Source: Amycolatopsis sp. CA-126428 (GTDB lineage: Bacteria; Actinomycetota; Actinomycetes; Mycobacteriales; Pseudonocardiaceae). Taken from it: 64,000 nt of DNA. Made by a program: the position numbers and the translations under genes. The notes under the pieces were generated by a model, which worked only from the letters and a program-made list of their open reading frames with translations, searched no databases and was not told the DNA's origin. The stretch lies in assembly GCF_002904335.1 (NCBI RefSeq), contig NZ_PPHF01000019.1:62001-126000 (forward strand), read 5' to 3'. Shown here piece after piece: positions 1 to 7,443 of the stretch; position 1 is the stretch's first letter, and every line of letters starts with the position of its first letter.

Positions 1-615
1 GTCGACGGCGACCTCCACGACTTCACCACGAGCTACGTCACCGGCCTGCTCGGCCCGCTGCTCACCGATCCGTCGGTGGCCTACGTCAAGGGCTTCTACC
101 ACCGGCCGCTCGGCGACCAGGCCGACGGCGGCGGCCGCGTCACCGAGCTCGTCGCACGGCCGCTGCTCAACATGTTCTGGCCGGAACTGTCGGGGTTCGT
201 GCAGCCGCTGGCCGGCGAGTACGCGGGCCGCCGGGAAGTGCTGGAGAGCATCCCGTTCGTCGTCAACTACGGCGTCGAGATCGGGCACCTGATCGACCTC
301 ACCGAGCTGCGCGGTCTCGACGCGCTGGCCCAGGTCGACCTCGGCCACCGCGTCCACCGGCACCAGAGCACGCAGGCGCTGGGGCGGATGGCCGGGCAGA
401 TCATGCTGACGCTGTTCGACCGCCTGGAGCGCTACGACCGGCTGGTCACGGCGGTGCCGCCGGCGACGCTGCTCGCCCAGTTCCAGCGGGGCACGTCGGC
501 CGACGGCGTCGAGCGCGAACTGGTGCTGACCGACCTGACCTCGCCGCAGCGCCCGCCGCTCGAGAGCCTGCCGGCGTCGATCCGGCCGGAGAACGCCCTG
601 CAGGAAACGGCGTAG
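1..615 (+). CDS. gpgS: Glucosyl-3-phosphoglycerate synthase, C-terminal part (5' end outside window)
   Basis: The window opens inside this gene; the frame is open from base 1 to a TAG at 613-615, giving the last 204 residues of an enzyme that is about 320 residues in mycobacteria. GpgS (GT81 family) transfers glucose from UDP-glucose to 3-phosphoglycerate, the first step of methylglucose lipopolysaccharide synthesis. What is seen: the segment VDGDL at the very start fits the metal-binding D-x-D motif, followed by SFYRRP-like (GFYHRPLG), GGGRVTELVARPLL, QPLAGEYAGRRE and the YGVEIGHLID and AQVDLGHRVHRH segments, which I recognise from the mycobacterial enzyme. The start and promoter lie to the left. 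It converges with the desaturase-like gene that ends 3 bp downstream. Confidence 0.9.
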   Translation, partial: VDGDLHDFTTSYVTGLLGPLLTDPSVAYVKGFYHRPLGDQADGGGRVTELVARPLLNMFWPELSGFVQPLAGEYAGRREVLESIPFVVNYGVEIGHLIDLTELRGLDALAQVDLGHRVHRHQSTQALGRMAGQIMLTLFDRLERYDRLVTAVPPATLLAQFQRGTSADGVERELVLTDLTSPQRPPLESLPASIRPENALQETA

Positions 616-618
616 GTC

Positions 619-1479
619 TCACGCGGGCACGTGTTCGGGCTGCCAGCCGGGCGGCCCGAACACGTAGCCCGCGCGCTCTCGCCACGTCCGGGCCGTGCGG
701 AGGTCGCGCAGGATCGAGCCGTACTCGTGGAAGCCGACGCTGAGCAGGTGGTACGTCCCGATGTTCTTCGTCAGCCCGTACGTCGGCCGCCGGCCCTCGG
801 GGACGAAGCTGCCGAACATCCGATCCCAGATGATCAGGATGCCGCCGTAGTTCGCGTCGAGGTATTCGGCGTCGCTGCCGTGGTGGACGCGGTGGTGGGA
901 CGGGGTGTTGAAGACGTACTCGAACCAGCGCGGCAGCTTGCCGACCTTCTCGGTGTGCACGAAGAACTGGTAGACGAGGTCGATCGACAGGCCGGTCAGG
1001 ATCAGCCACGGCGGGATGCCGGCCAGCGCCAGCACCGACCAGAACGGCAGCTGGAAGTACGGCGTCCACTTCTGGCGCAGCGCGGTCGAGAAGTTGTAGT
1101 GCTCGCTGGAGTGGTGCACCTGGTGCCCGGCCCAGAGCAGCCGCACGCGGTGGCTGGCCCGGTGGTAGGCGTAGAACACGAGTTCCTGGCCGAGCAGCAT
1201 GAGCACCCACGTCCACCAGTCGCGCGGGTCGAACTTCACCGGCGCCAGCTCGAACAGCGCCGCGAACACGACCAGCATCACCAGCCGGAACAGGGCGTTG
1301 ACGCCGACTGCGACCGTGCCCATCAGCATGCTCGTCCGGGTGTCGGCGACGCTGTAGCCGATGACGCCGTCGTCGTGGCCGAGCACGTGCACCGCGACGA
1401 TTTCGATCGTGACGAACAGCAGGAACACCGGAATCGCGAACAGCACGGGGTCGCGCAGGTGCACCAGGAACTCGGCCAC
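619..1479 (-). CDS. Sterol desaturase / fatty acid hydroxylase family membrane protein
   Basis: This is a di-iron membrane hydroxylase of the sterol desaturase superfamily. It carries the histidine clusters HRASH, HQVHHSS and HHRVHHG expected to bind two irons, set among about five hydrophobic segments, with TYHLLSVGFHEYG near the C-terminus. The substrate is unknown; relatives act on sterols, fatty acids or carotenoids. An ATG exists at 1494, but it lies inside an AGAGGAGG ribosome-binding sequence that is ideally spaced from the GTG at 1479, so I use the GTG (about 286 residues). The gene diverges from a TetR regulator 70 bp away, and the shared intergenic region holds palindromes, so regulation by that TetR is likely. 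Confidence 0.85.
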   Translation of the reverse strand: MAEFLVHLRDPVLFAIPVFLLFVTIEIVAVHVLGHDDGVIGYSVADTRTSMLMGTVAVGVNALFRLVMLVVFAALFELAPVKFDPRDWWTWVLMLLGQELVFYAYHRASHRVRLLWAGHQVHHSSEHYNFSTALRQKWTPYFQLPFWSVLALAGIPPWLILTGLSIDLVYQFFVHTEKVGKLPRWFEYVFNTPSHHRVHHGSDAEYLDANYGGILIIWDRMFGSFVPEGRRPTYGLTKNIGTYHLLSVGFHEYGSILRDLRTARTWRERAGYVFGPPGWQPEHVPA

Positions 1480-1504
1480 GTCGCCTCCTCTCATCTGACC
1501 ATGC

Positions 1505-1542
1505 GGTAACTTACCCTTGGGTCACTTTACGCACGGTAGGCT
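1505..1542 (+). promoter_or_regulatory. Divergent promoter region with two palindromes, putative TetR operator
   Basis: Two overlapping dyads lie between the desaturase-like gene and the TetR gene. One is GGTAA-c-TTACC at 1505-1515; the other is TTACCC-tt-GGGTCA (one mismatch) at 1511-1524. A TAGGCT hexamer at 1537-1542 stands 7 nt before the GTG start of the regulator, consistent with a leaderless transcript. A repressor on these dyads would cover the region just upstream of the box. Operator identity is inferred from position and symmetry only. Confidence 0.5.
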
Positions 1543-1549
1543 CTGGCCT

Positions 1550-2158
1550 GTGACGGAGTCAAGGGCGGTCGGGACCAAGGGGATGCCCCGCGAAGAGCGC
1601 GAGGCCCAGCTCGTCGTGGCCGGCACCGAAGAGTTCGGCCGGGCGGGGTACGCGGGCGCGTCGATGGTCGAGATCGCGCGCCGGGTCGGGGTCACGAAAC
1701 CGTTGCTGTACCAGTACTTCGGCTCGAAGGACGGCCTGTACCTGGCCTGCCTGCACCGCGCGGGCGGCCGCCTCACCGACGGCGTGGCGACCACCATGGC
1801 GGCCGGCGGCGAGCCCGACCAGATGCCGCTGAAGGTGCTCGCGGCGATCTTCACGACGTTCGACCACGACCGTTACGCGTGGCGCCTCCTGCGCGACGCG
1901 ACGGTCCCGTCGAGGGGCGACATCGCCGCCGCGGCCGCGGACTACCGCCGCCGGCTGGACGCGTTCGCCGTGCTCGGCGCCACGCAGCTGCTGACCTCCC
2001 GCGGACTGGCCGACCCGGCGGACATCGAGGCCGTGGCGCAGGTGTGGACCGGGGTGGTCGACTCGTTGATCAGCTGGTGGATCGACCGGCCGGAGGAAGA
2101 CGCCGACGCGATGACGGCCCGCTGCGCCCGCATCATGGGCGGCCTGTTCGGCTGGTGA
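1550..2158 (+). CDS. TetR/AcrR family transcriptional regulator
   Basis: A 202-residue regulator. Residues about 15-60 form the TetR DNA-binding domain: REAQLVVAGTEEFGRAGYAGASMVEIARRVGVTKPLLYQYF is split into helices 1-3 with the characteristic turn and the LYQYFGSKDGLY segment. The remainder is a helical ligand-binding domain ending ARIMGGLFGW. An in-frame ATG at 1517 would add 11 residues, but the GTG at 1550 sits 7 nt after a TAGGCT box and gives the usual TetR N-terminus (VTESRAVGTKG), so a leaderless GTG start is chosen. Likely controls itself and the divergent desaturase-like gene. Effector unknown; a lipid or sterol ligand is a guess from the neighbour. Confidence 0.9.
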   Translation: MTESRAVGTKGMPREEREAQLVVAGTEEFGRAGYAGASMVEIARRVGVTKPLLYQYFGSKDGLYLACLHRAGGRLTDGVATTMAAGGEPDQMPLKVLAAIFTTFDHDRYAWRLLRDATVPSRGDIAAAAADYRRRLDAFAVLGATQLLTSRGLADPADIEAVAQVWTGVVDSLISWWIDRPEEDADAMTARCARIMGGLFGW

Positions 2159-2188
2159 GGTCCGGCTGCGGCCAGGGCGCCGATCGGG

Positions 2189-2518
2189 TCAGCCGCTCCC
2201 GCTCCCGCTCAGCTCGGCCAAGGCGGCACGTACCTCTGCGGCCGGTCGGCGGCGTGGGCAGATCCTGCGCGAAACCGTGCCAGTAAGCCGCGATCGCGCT
2301 CGATTCGCGGACGACGACGTCCGGAGCCGCCGGCGCGGGCCAGAACCGCACAGCCCGGTGATGAGGAACGAATGTCCGGGCAAGGCGGCGCCGCACAGCC
2401 TGTTGCGCTGGCCGGCGAAGCACGCCGCCAGGTCACCCTCGACCGGCTCCGCCTCGTCGTCGTGGACGTAGATCTGTCCATAGTGGACGTGAACGTCGCC
2501 GTGGACCACGGTTCGCAT
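2189..2518 (-). pseudogene. Decayed gene of a small conserved actinobacterial protein family
   Basis: Reading leftwards from an ATG at 2518, the first 57 residues look like real protein (MRTVVHGDVHVHYGQIYV, then an acidic stretch, then GLCGAALPG and FLITGL). These match the N-terminal pattern of a small conserved actinomycete family as I remember it. Past about 2350 this frame becomes Arg/Ser-rich. The sensible continuation (AVRFWPAPAAPDVVVRESS, then AYWHGFAQDLPTP) appears in another frame, and the original frame regains a plausible tail (EVRAALAELS) before a TGA at 2189. Together this suggests an internal deletion and at least one frameshift. The surrounding 535 bp (2159-2693) hold no other gene that I can support. 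Confidence 0.4.
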
Positions 2519-2693
2519 GGCGGCCAGCTTCGGGTGCGAAGCCCCAGAAGATACTGCCAGTTTCGGTTTGCCGCTTTTGCCCGCTTTTGTCGACACGGAG
2601 AGTGCTCTTCGAGAATTCGTTGCTCGAATGGCGTAGCGAAACCGCCCCGGTTCGCGATTAATCTGGGAAGCCGTCCCGTCGAGAGGTTGCCCC

Positions 2694-3062
2694 ATGCCCG
2701 AACCAGCCGCATCCATCCCGGCCGATCCCCGGCTCGCCGCGCGGTTCACCGAGGACCTGCTCGACGGCTGCCGGGTGCTGGCCAAGGATTACGGCTACCG
2801 GCCCGCCCAGTTCGAACGCATGGTCCGCGAGCACGGCGGCGTCGAGGCGGCGCGGCTGCTGCTGCGCGGGGCCGGCACCGCGGGCGGGTTCACCGTGCTC
2901 TGGGAGAAGAACCAGCTCGGCCGCAGTTCCGAGGCGGTCATGCTCCGCGAGGAGTACGCCGAGCTGTTCACCCCCGACGAACTCCTGCTGGCCCGCCGCC
3001 GGCTGGAGGAACACGGCTTCGACGTCGACGCCCACCTGCGCCGGATTTCCGAGCCGGGCTGA
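2694..3062 (+). CDS. Conserved hypothetical protein (122 aa)
   Basis: A soluble, mostly helical protein of 122 residues with no signal peptide or membrane segment. The core includes EDLLDGCRVLAKDYGYRPAQF, split here as a helix, then EHGGVEAARLLL, GGFTVLWEKNQLGRSSEA and a C-terminal YAELFTPDELLLARRRLEEHGFDV. I recognise this arrangement as a widespread actinobacterial family of unknown function, often found as a free-standing protein or at the end of larger proteins. The ATG at 2694 has a GAGAGG sequence about 7 nt upstream. It is monocistronic: a decayed gene precedes it and a strong hairpin terminator follows 6 bp after the stop. I assign no function. Confidence 0.75.
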   Translation: MPEPAASIPADPRLAARFTEDLLDGCRVLAKDYGYRPAQFERMVREHGGVEAARLLLRGAGTAGGFTVLWEKNQLGRSSEAVMLREEYAELFTPDELLLARRRLEEHGFDVDAHLRRISEPG

Positions 3063-3068
3063 GCGGGC

Positions 3069-3109
3069 GCGGCAGGGGTGACCGGCGCCGCTCCGGTCAC
3101 CCCTGCCGC
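3069..3109. terminator. Bidirectional hairpin between convergent genes
   Basis: A perfect 17-bp stem: GCGGCAGGGGTGACCGG at 3069-3085 pairs with its complement at 3093-3109 around a 7-nt loop. It lies between the stops of the 122-residue protein gene and the leftward sugar dehydrogenase gene, so it can serve both transcripts. There is no T-tract, as is common in actinobacteria. Confidence 0.75.
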
Positions 3110-3114
3110 GGCTT

Positions 3115-5679
3115 CTAGGCGGCGGCGCTGGACTTGCCGCGCAGCACCACGTTCGCCGTCGACGCGCCCTTGATCGCCGTTTCGATCTGGGCCATCGTCG
3201 AGGACGACGTCAGGCCGGGGACCGTGGCGGTGTTCAGGGCGTAGAGCGTGAACGTGTACGGGTGGCTCGAGCCGCCCGGGCAGGGGCCGAAGAACTTCTG
3301 CGCGTTCGCCCCGCTGCCCATCGCCTTCTGTTTCGCGCCACCCTGGTCCGGCACGGTGTAGCCCGCGCCGAGGCCTTCCGGCAGCGACTTCGTGGCCGCC
3401 GGGACGTCCCAGATCGCCCAGTGCAGCTTGGTGCCGCTGTTGGCGACGTCGGCGAACACGACGGCGTAGCCCTTCGCACCCGTGGACTCGCCCCACGCGA
3501 GCGGCGGCGACGGGTCCTGGCCCGCCGTGCCGTCCCCGGCGCAGGTGTACTTGTCCGGGATGGTGGCGTTGTCGGCGAAGGCCGAGCTGGTCAGCTTGAA
3601 GCCGCCGGGGGTGCTGCCGCCCGGGAACTTCAACCGGACGATCACGTTGTCCAGCACCGACGGCGTGCCGCCGTTCTTGTCGTTGTTCGTCGAGGTCAGC
3701 CAGAGCCCGCCGTCCGGGGTCTTGGTGACCGAGCGCAGCCGGCCCCAGCGGCCCGAGAACAGCGTCGACACCGTGCCGACGCCGGTGCCCGCGGCGTTGA
3801 TCTGCGTGGCGAACAGCTGCTCACCGGTGACGCCGGCGATGTAGATCCAGTCGTTGACGATCTCCACGCCGCTCGGCCCGGCCTGCGACGTCGACCAGGT
3901 CTTCTTCGGGGCGATGTAGCCGCTGCAGCTGCCCTGCGTGCCCTCGCAGCTGGGCCAGCCGAAGTTGCCGCCCTTCTGGATCAGGTTGAGCTCGTCCTGG
4001 CTGCTCTCGCCGAACTCCGCCGCCCACAGCTGGCCGCGGGAGTCCCAGGCCAGGCCCTGCGGGTTGCGGTGGCCGTAGCTCCAGACGTACCGGGCGTTGC
4101 CGCCGGTCGCGTAGAACGGGTTGTCGCTCGGGGCCGAGCCGTCGGGGTTGAGCCGCAGGATCTTCCCGTTGAGCGAGCTCTTGTTCTGCGCGTTGTCGCT
4201 GTTCTTGGCGTCGCCGACGGTGGCGTACAGCTTGCCGTCGGGACCGAACTTGATCCGGCCGCCGTTGTGGTAGCGGTTCTTCGCGATCCCGGTCAGCACC
4301 GGCGTCGACGTCGACGACAGCGTGCTGCCGTCGTAGGTCATCTTCACGATCCGGTTGTCGCCGGAAGCGGTGTGGTAGAGGTAGATCGCGTGGTCGGACG
4401 CCCAGTTCGGCGAGATCGCGAGGCCGAGGAGGCCGCCTTCGCCGTTGGTGCCGACCGCGCCCGGCACCTTGCCCAGGGTGGTCTTCTGGCCGGACGGCGT
4501 CACCAGCAGGACCTCGAAGCGGTCCCGCTCGGTCACCAGCGCGTTGCCGTTCGGGAGGAAGTCCACCGCCCAGCCGAGGTCGACCTTCGCGATGTCCTTG
4601 TCGTACTCCGGGATGCCCCCGGCGCCGCCCGGAGCGCTGGTCTTCGCCGTGACGGCGTTGCTGGCGGCCGAGGTGTTGCCGTCGGGGTCGCGGGCCTTGA
4701 CGGTGAAGGTGTAGGACGTGCTGGGGTTGAGGTTCGTGATCGTCGTGCTCAGCGACGTCGTCGTGGCCACCTTGGTGGCGCCCTGGTAGACGTCGTAGCC
4801 CGAGATGGTGCCGCTGTTGTCCGTGGAAGCGTTCCACGCCAGGGAGACGCTGTTCGCGGTGACGCCGGTGGAGCGCAGGTTGCCCGGCACGCTGGGTGGG
4901 GTCGTGTCGTTGCTCGGCGGCGTGGTGAAGGTGACCACGTTGCTCTGCTGCGACGGGTTGCCGGCCGCGTCGTACGCGCCGACGGAGATGTCGTAGGCCG
5001 TGTTCGGGGTCAGGTTGTCCACGGTCGCGCTCGTGGTGTTCCCGTCGACGGTCTTGAGGATGTTGCCGCCGCGGTTGATCTCGTAGCGGACGACGCCGAC
5101 GTTGTCCGTCGCGGCGGTCCAGGAGAAGGTGGCCGCGGTGGGGAGGATGTTGCTCGCCTTGAGGTTCGTCGGCGGCGTCGGCGGCTCGGGGTCGACCGGC
5201 GCGGTGAAGGTGTCGGTGAGCTTGTCGGCGTTCGGGCCGCCGTTGGCGGTGGTCGCGGTGGTCCGGACCTTGTTCACGCCCGCGGTGAGCTGCACGGTCG
5301 CGGTGACGGTCTTCCAGGTCGTCCACGCGCCGGTGGCGGGGAAGTCGACGGTGCCCTTGTCGCCGCCGTCGACGGTCAGCTTGACCGGCCGGTTGTCGGC
5401 GGTTCCGTTGGCGTAGCGGAAGGTCAGCGTGTGCGTGCCCGCCTGGGCCGCGTTCACGGAGTATTCGACGTAGCTGCCTACGACGTTGTCGAAGTTGACG
5501 AACCCGGTGCCTGAGTAGCCGGCGTGGTTCGATTCGACCGCGCCCTGGACGATGGTGGCGTTCTCGGACTCGTACTCGGTGTCCGCGGCGAAAGCGTTTA
5601 CCGGGGTGAGCGCGGTGAGGCCGAGCGCCGCGACCGCGGTACCGGCCAGTACCGCACGCCACGGTGGACGGGGTGCCAC
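3115..5679 (-). CDS. Secreted CBM-FN3-FN3-PQQ sugar dehydrogenase-PEBP fusion protein
   Basis: An 854-residue secreted protein. Residues 1-32 are a Sec signal peptide (Arg-containing start, hydrophobic core, NAFAA). About 33-160 form a carbohydrate-binding module of CBM6/35 type (YESENATI, GYSGTGFVNF, GSYVEYSV). Two fibronectin type III repeats follow (about 168-253 and 258-347; each with W-x-A-[AS]-TDN and L-x-P-x-T-x-Y). About 358-690 is a glucose/sorbosone dehydrogenase beta-propeller (GWAVDFLPNG, LGLAISPNW, YHNGGRIKFGPDG, YGHRNPQGLAWD, FGESSQDELN). About 697-854 is a PEBP/YbhB domain (HWAIWDVP, FFGPCPGG, HPYTFTLYAL). It probably oxidises sugar ends of a polysaccharide outside the cell. 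GTG start with AGGAGG 8 nt upstream. The upstream palindrome at 5755-5769 suggests sugar control. Confidence 0.85.
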   Translation of the reverse strand: MAPRPPWRAVLAGTAVAALGLTALTPVNAFAADTEYESENATIVQGAVESNHAGYSGTGFVNFDNVVGSYVEYSVNAAQAGTHTLTFRYANGTADNRPVKLTVDGGDKGTVDFPATGAWTTWKTVTATVQLTAGVNKVRTTATTANGGPNADKLTDTFTAPVDPEPPTPPTNLKASNILPTAATFSWTAATDNVGVVRYEINRGGNILKTVDGNTTSATVDNLTPNTAYDISVGAYDAAGNPSQQSNVVTFTTPPSNDTTPPSVPGNLRSTGVTANSVSLAWNASTDNSGTISGYDVYQGATKVATTTSLSTTITNLNPSTSYTFTVKARDPDGNTSAASNAVTAKTSAPGGAGGIPEYDKDIAKVDLGWAVDFLPNGNALVTERDRFEVLLVTPSGQKTTLGKVPGAVGTNGEGGLLGLAISPNWASDHAIYLYHTASGDNRIVKMTYDGSTLSSTSTPVLTGIAKNRYHNGGRIKFGPDGKLYATVGDAKNSDNAQNKSSLNGKILRLNPDGSAPSDNPFYATGGNARYVWSYGHRNPQGLAWDSRGQLWAAEFGESSQDELNLIQKGGNFGWPSCEGTQGSCSGYIAPKKTWSTSQAGPSGVEIVNDWIYIAGVTGEQLFATQINAAGTGVGTVSTLFSGRWGRLRSVTKTPDGGLWLTSTNNDKNGGTPSVLDNVIVRLKFPGGSTPGGFKLTSSAFADNATIPDKYTCAGDGTAGQDPSPPLAWGESTGAKGYAVVFADVANSGTKLHWAIWDVPAATKSLPEGLGAGYTVPDQGGAKQKAMGSGANAQKFFGPCPGGSSHPYTFTLYALNTATVPGLTSSSTMAQIETAIKGASTANVVLRGKSSAAA

Positions 5680-5754
5680 TGGGAGCCTCCTGCGTTGTCG
5701 GGGGACAGGGGGTGACCGGGGCGGAATGGTCGGCGGACCACCGGCGGTAATAGT

Positions 5755-5769
5755 TAGGAAAGTTTCCTA
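5755..5769. promoter_or_regulatory. Palindromic operator-like site upstream of the sugar dehydrogenase gene
   Basis: TAGGAAA-g-TTTCCTA is a perfect 7-bp-arm palindrome, 76 bp before the start codon of the secreted dehydrogenase, in an AT-rich patch that is unusual for this DNA. Similar AGGAAA/TTTCCT dyads precede actinobacterial glycoside hydrolase genes in my memory, where ROK-family repressors have been proposed. Assignment of the binding protein is inference. Confidence 0.5.
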
Positions 5770-5903
5770 TCTATGGGTCAGATCACACACCCTCCGAGCG
5801 GGCCCTGTCAATACTCGACACGATGGGTTACCCACCGTGCCAATGGTTTCCCGCTGAGCGGGGCGTCCCCGGTTGCCTACCACCGAAGCCCACTCAGGGC
5901 CCA

Positions 5904-6009
5904 CCACCCCGAAGCCCGATTGTCACTACGGACGGTGGTACCGCGTCAAGGCGGGAAAGATGCCTTGACCCGGCACCACCGTCCGCGTGCAGGCTTCGGA
6001 TCGGGGTGG
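5904..6009. repeat. Long nested inverted repeat (106 nt) in the hemF-dehydrogenase spacer
   Basis: The inner hairpin (5930-5984) has 23-nt arms with only two mismatches around a 9-nt loop: GGACGGTGGT, CCG and GTCAAGGC on the left pair with their complements on the right. Outer arms continue the symmetry: CCACCCCGAAGCC at 5904-5916 against GGCTTCGG (5992-5999) and CGGGGTGG (6002-6009). The element lies in the 454-bp gap between the hemF-like stop and the dehydrogenase start. It could be a terminator, a structured 5' leader or a small mobile-element remnant. The rest of the gap holds the 5755-5769 palindrome and a weak CCCCG/CGGGG hairpin near 6105-6117; no gene is visible. Confidence 0.7.
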
Positions 6010-6132
6010 GGGAGGGGGTCTGGGTGGGGTGCCGGTTATGCGGCCGCCTGCCGTTTACGGGCGGTGAGGTACCTGGGGCGCTACTCCTTTGCCGGATCCC
6101 CGAGCTCAGCGGGGCGCCCCCCGTTTTCGACT

Positions 6133-6966
6133 CTACCGACGGGCACCGACAGTTTCGGCCGCCCAATCGCGCGGAACCAGGAACGACGCCAGTTCCGCCT
6201 CCGCGCTCCCCGGCTCGGGCGTGAACCCCGCTTCCCACCGCGCCAGCGGCGGCAGCGCCGAGAGGATCGCCTCGGCGTCGGCCTGCACCGCGGTCGCCGC
6301 GTCGTGGACCAGCGTGAACTCCACGTACCGGCCGCGGCGGTAGAGCTGCCACTGCCGCTCGCGCTCGCCGTGCGGCAGGTCCTTGCGCCGTCGCACGATC
6401 GGGACGTACGCCGGGACGATCGCGGCGATGCCCGCCGCCGTGAACGCCGCCGAGCGCCGCCAGCCGTCCGGGCCCGGCAGGTGCAGGTGGTCGAAGAGGA
6501 TGCCGCCGATGCCGCGGGCTTCGTCGCGGTGCGGGAGCCGGAAACGGTCGTCGCACGCCCGCTTCGCCTGCGCGTGGAACGCCGGGTCGAGCGTGTCGCA
6601 GTGGTTCTTCAGCACCCGGTGGAAGTGCGTCGCGTCCGAGGCGAAGCCGTAGCAGGGGAGCAGGTCGACGCTGCCGCCGAACCACCACGCGTCCGCGGTT
6701 TCGCGGTAGCGGAAGTGGGCCTGGAACGCCGGGACGTACGGGTTGCGCGGGTGGAGCACGACCGACAGCCCGGCCGCGAAGAACTCGTCCGAGAAGGCCG
6801 CGCTGACGACGGCCCGTTCGAAGACGTCACCGTTCTCCAGCCGCCGCGTGCGGCCCGAGCGGCCGAAGCGCCCGCCGCCGTCGAGGCGTTCCAGCTCGGC
6901 CACCAGCTCCCGCTGGCCCGCGTTGACGATCGCCTGGACGGCGTCGCGTCTGTCCCCTGACGGCAT
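6133..6966 (-). CDS. hemF: Oxygen-dependent coproporphyrinogen III oxidase-like protein (atypical HemF)
   Basis: A 277-residue member of the aerobic coproporphyrinogen oxidase family, which converts coproporphyrinogen III to protoporphyrinogen IX. Clear family blocks: LSVVLHPRNPYVPAF, WWFGGSVDLLPCYGF, THFHRVLKNHCD, HRDEARGIGGILFDHL, YVPIVRRRKDLPHGERERQWQLYRRGRYVEF and LPPLARWEAGFTPEPGS. Two canonical blocks are missing: the N-terminal GVNFS...VHG segment and the GLQTGGRTES loop, replaced by AATAVQADAEA. It is thus shorter than the usual 300 residues. ATG at 6966 follows a G-rich stretch; a GTG at 6975 is the alternative. It lies 39 bp downstream of the PPOX-fold gene and may be cotranscribed. 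Most actinobacteria use the coproporphyrin route instead, so its role may differ. Confidence 0.75.
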   Translation of the reverse strand: MPSGDRRDAVQAIVNAGQRELVAELERLDGGGRFGRSGRTRRLENGDVFERAVVSAAFSDEFFAAGLSVVLHPRNPYVPAFQAHFRYRETADAWWFGGSVDLLPCYGFASDATHFHRVLKNHCDTLDPAFHAQAKRACDDRFRLPHRDEARGIGGILFDHLHLPGPDGWRRSAAFTAAGIAAIVPAYVPIVRRRKDLPHGERERQWQLYRRGRYVEFTLVHDAATAVQADAEAILSALPPLARWEAGFTPEPGSAEAELASFLVPRDWAAETVGARR

Positions 6967-7005
6967 ACCCCCCACCCCCGGGGGCAGATTACCAGCGAAC
7001 CGGGG

Positions 7006-7443
7006 TCAGCCGGCGATGTCGGCTCGCGCGATCACCCGGGTGATCTTCGCCCGGACGAGGGATTCCTCCGGGACGGCGTTGCGCTTGCCGTAGGCCTCGG
7101 CCTGCTCGTCACCCATGTACCGGCCGCCCAGCTTCGTCGCCCACTCGAGCATGTCGTCGTAGTCGTGGGTCAGCCGCGCCTCGGCGGTGAACTGGACGTA
7201 GGAGAACGGCGGCTTCTGGTCGTCGACGGCGAGCGAGATGCGCCCGTCGCGGGCGATGGCCTTGCCCTTGAGCGTCTCGGTGCCGGTGGTGAAGATCAGC
7301 TCGTCACCGTCCGGGCCCTCGTTCAGCAGGAACCAGATCGGCGTCACGATCGGGGCGCCGTTGGCCCTGACCAGGCCCAACATGCCGGTCCGGGTGCCTT
7401 CGGACGCGAACTTCCACCACTCGTCACGGCTCATCTCACGCAT
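7006..7443 (-). CDS. PPOX-class (split beta-barrel) F420- or FMN-dependent oxidoreductase
   Basis: A 145-residue protein of the pyridoxamine-phosphate-oxidase fold. Seen: GTRTGMLGLVRANGAPIVTPIWF (strand-turn-strand cofactor edge, quoted in part), LIFTTGTETLKGKAIARDGRISLAVDD and a C-terminal ALV-rich segment ending VRAKITRVIARADIAG. Such small proteins in actinobacteria commonly use F420H2 or bind FMN or heme; the cofactor cannot be decided by eye. The ATG at 7443 is taken; an internal ATG lies at 7434. A TTAATACA box (TGTATTAA on the coding strand) is 10 nt upstream of the start, at the same spacing as before the acyl-CoA desaturase gene at 41901. It diverges from the SMC-like operon and precedes the hemF-like gene. 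Confidence 0.8.
   Translation of the reverse strand: MREMSRDEWWKFASEGTRTGMLGLVRANGAPIVTPIWFLLNEGPDGDELIFTTGTETLKGKAIARDGRISLAVDDQKPPFSYVQFTAEARLTHDYDDMLEWATKLGGRYMGDEQAEAYGKRNAVPEESLVRAKITRVIARADIAG

Noticed and set aside
5935..5946. TGGTACCGCG inside the long hairpin matches the T-box consensus UGGNACCGCG.
   Set aside because: No Stem I or specifier loop is seen upstream, no aminoacyl-tRNA synthetase or amino acid gene lies downstream on the plus strand, and the next plus-strand gene is 1.6 kb away. The match is best explained by the GC-rich inverted repeat.
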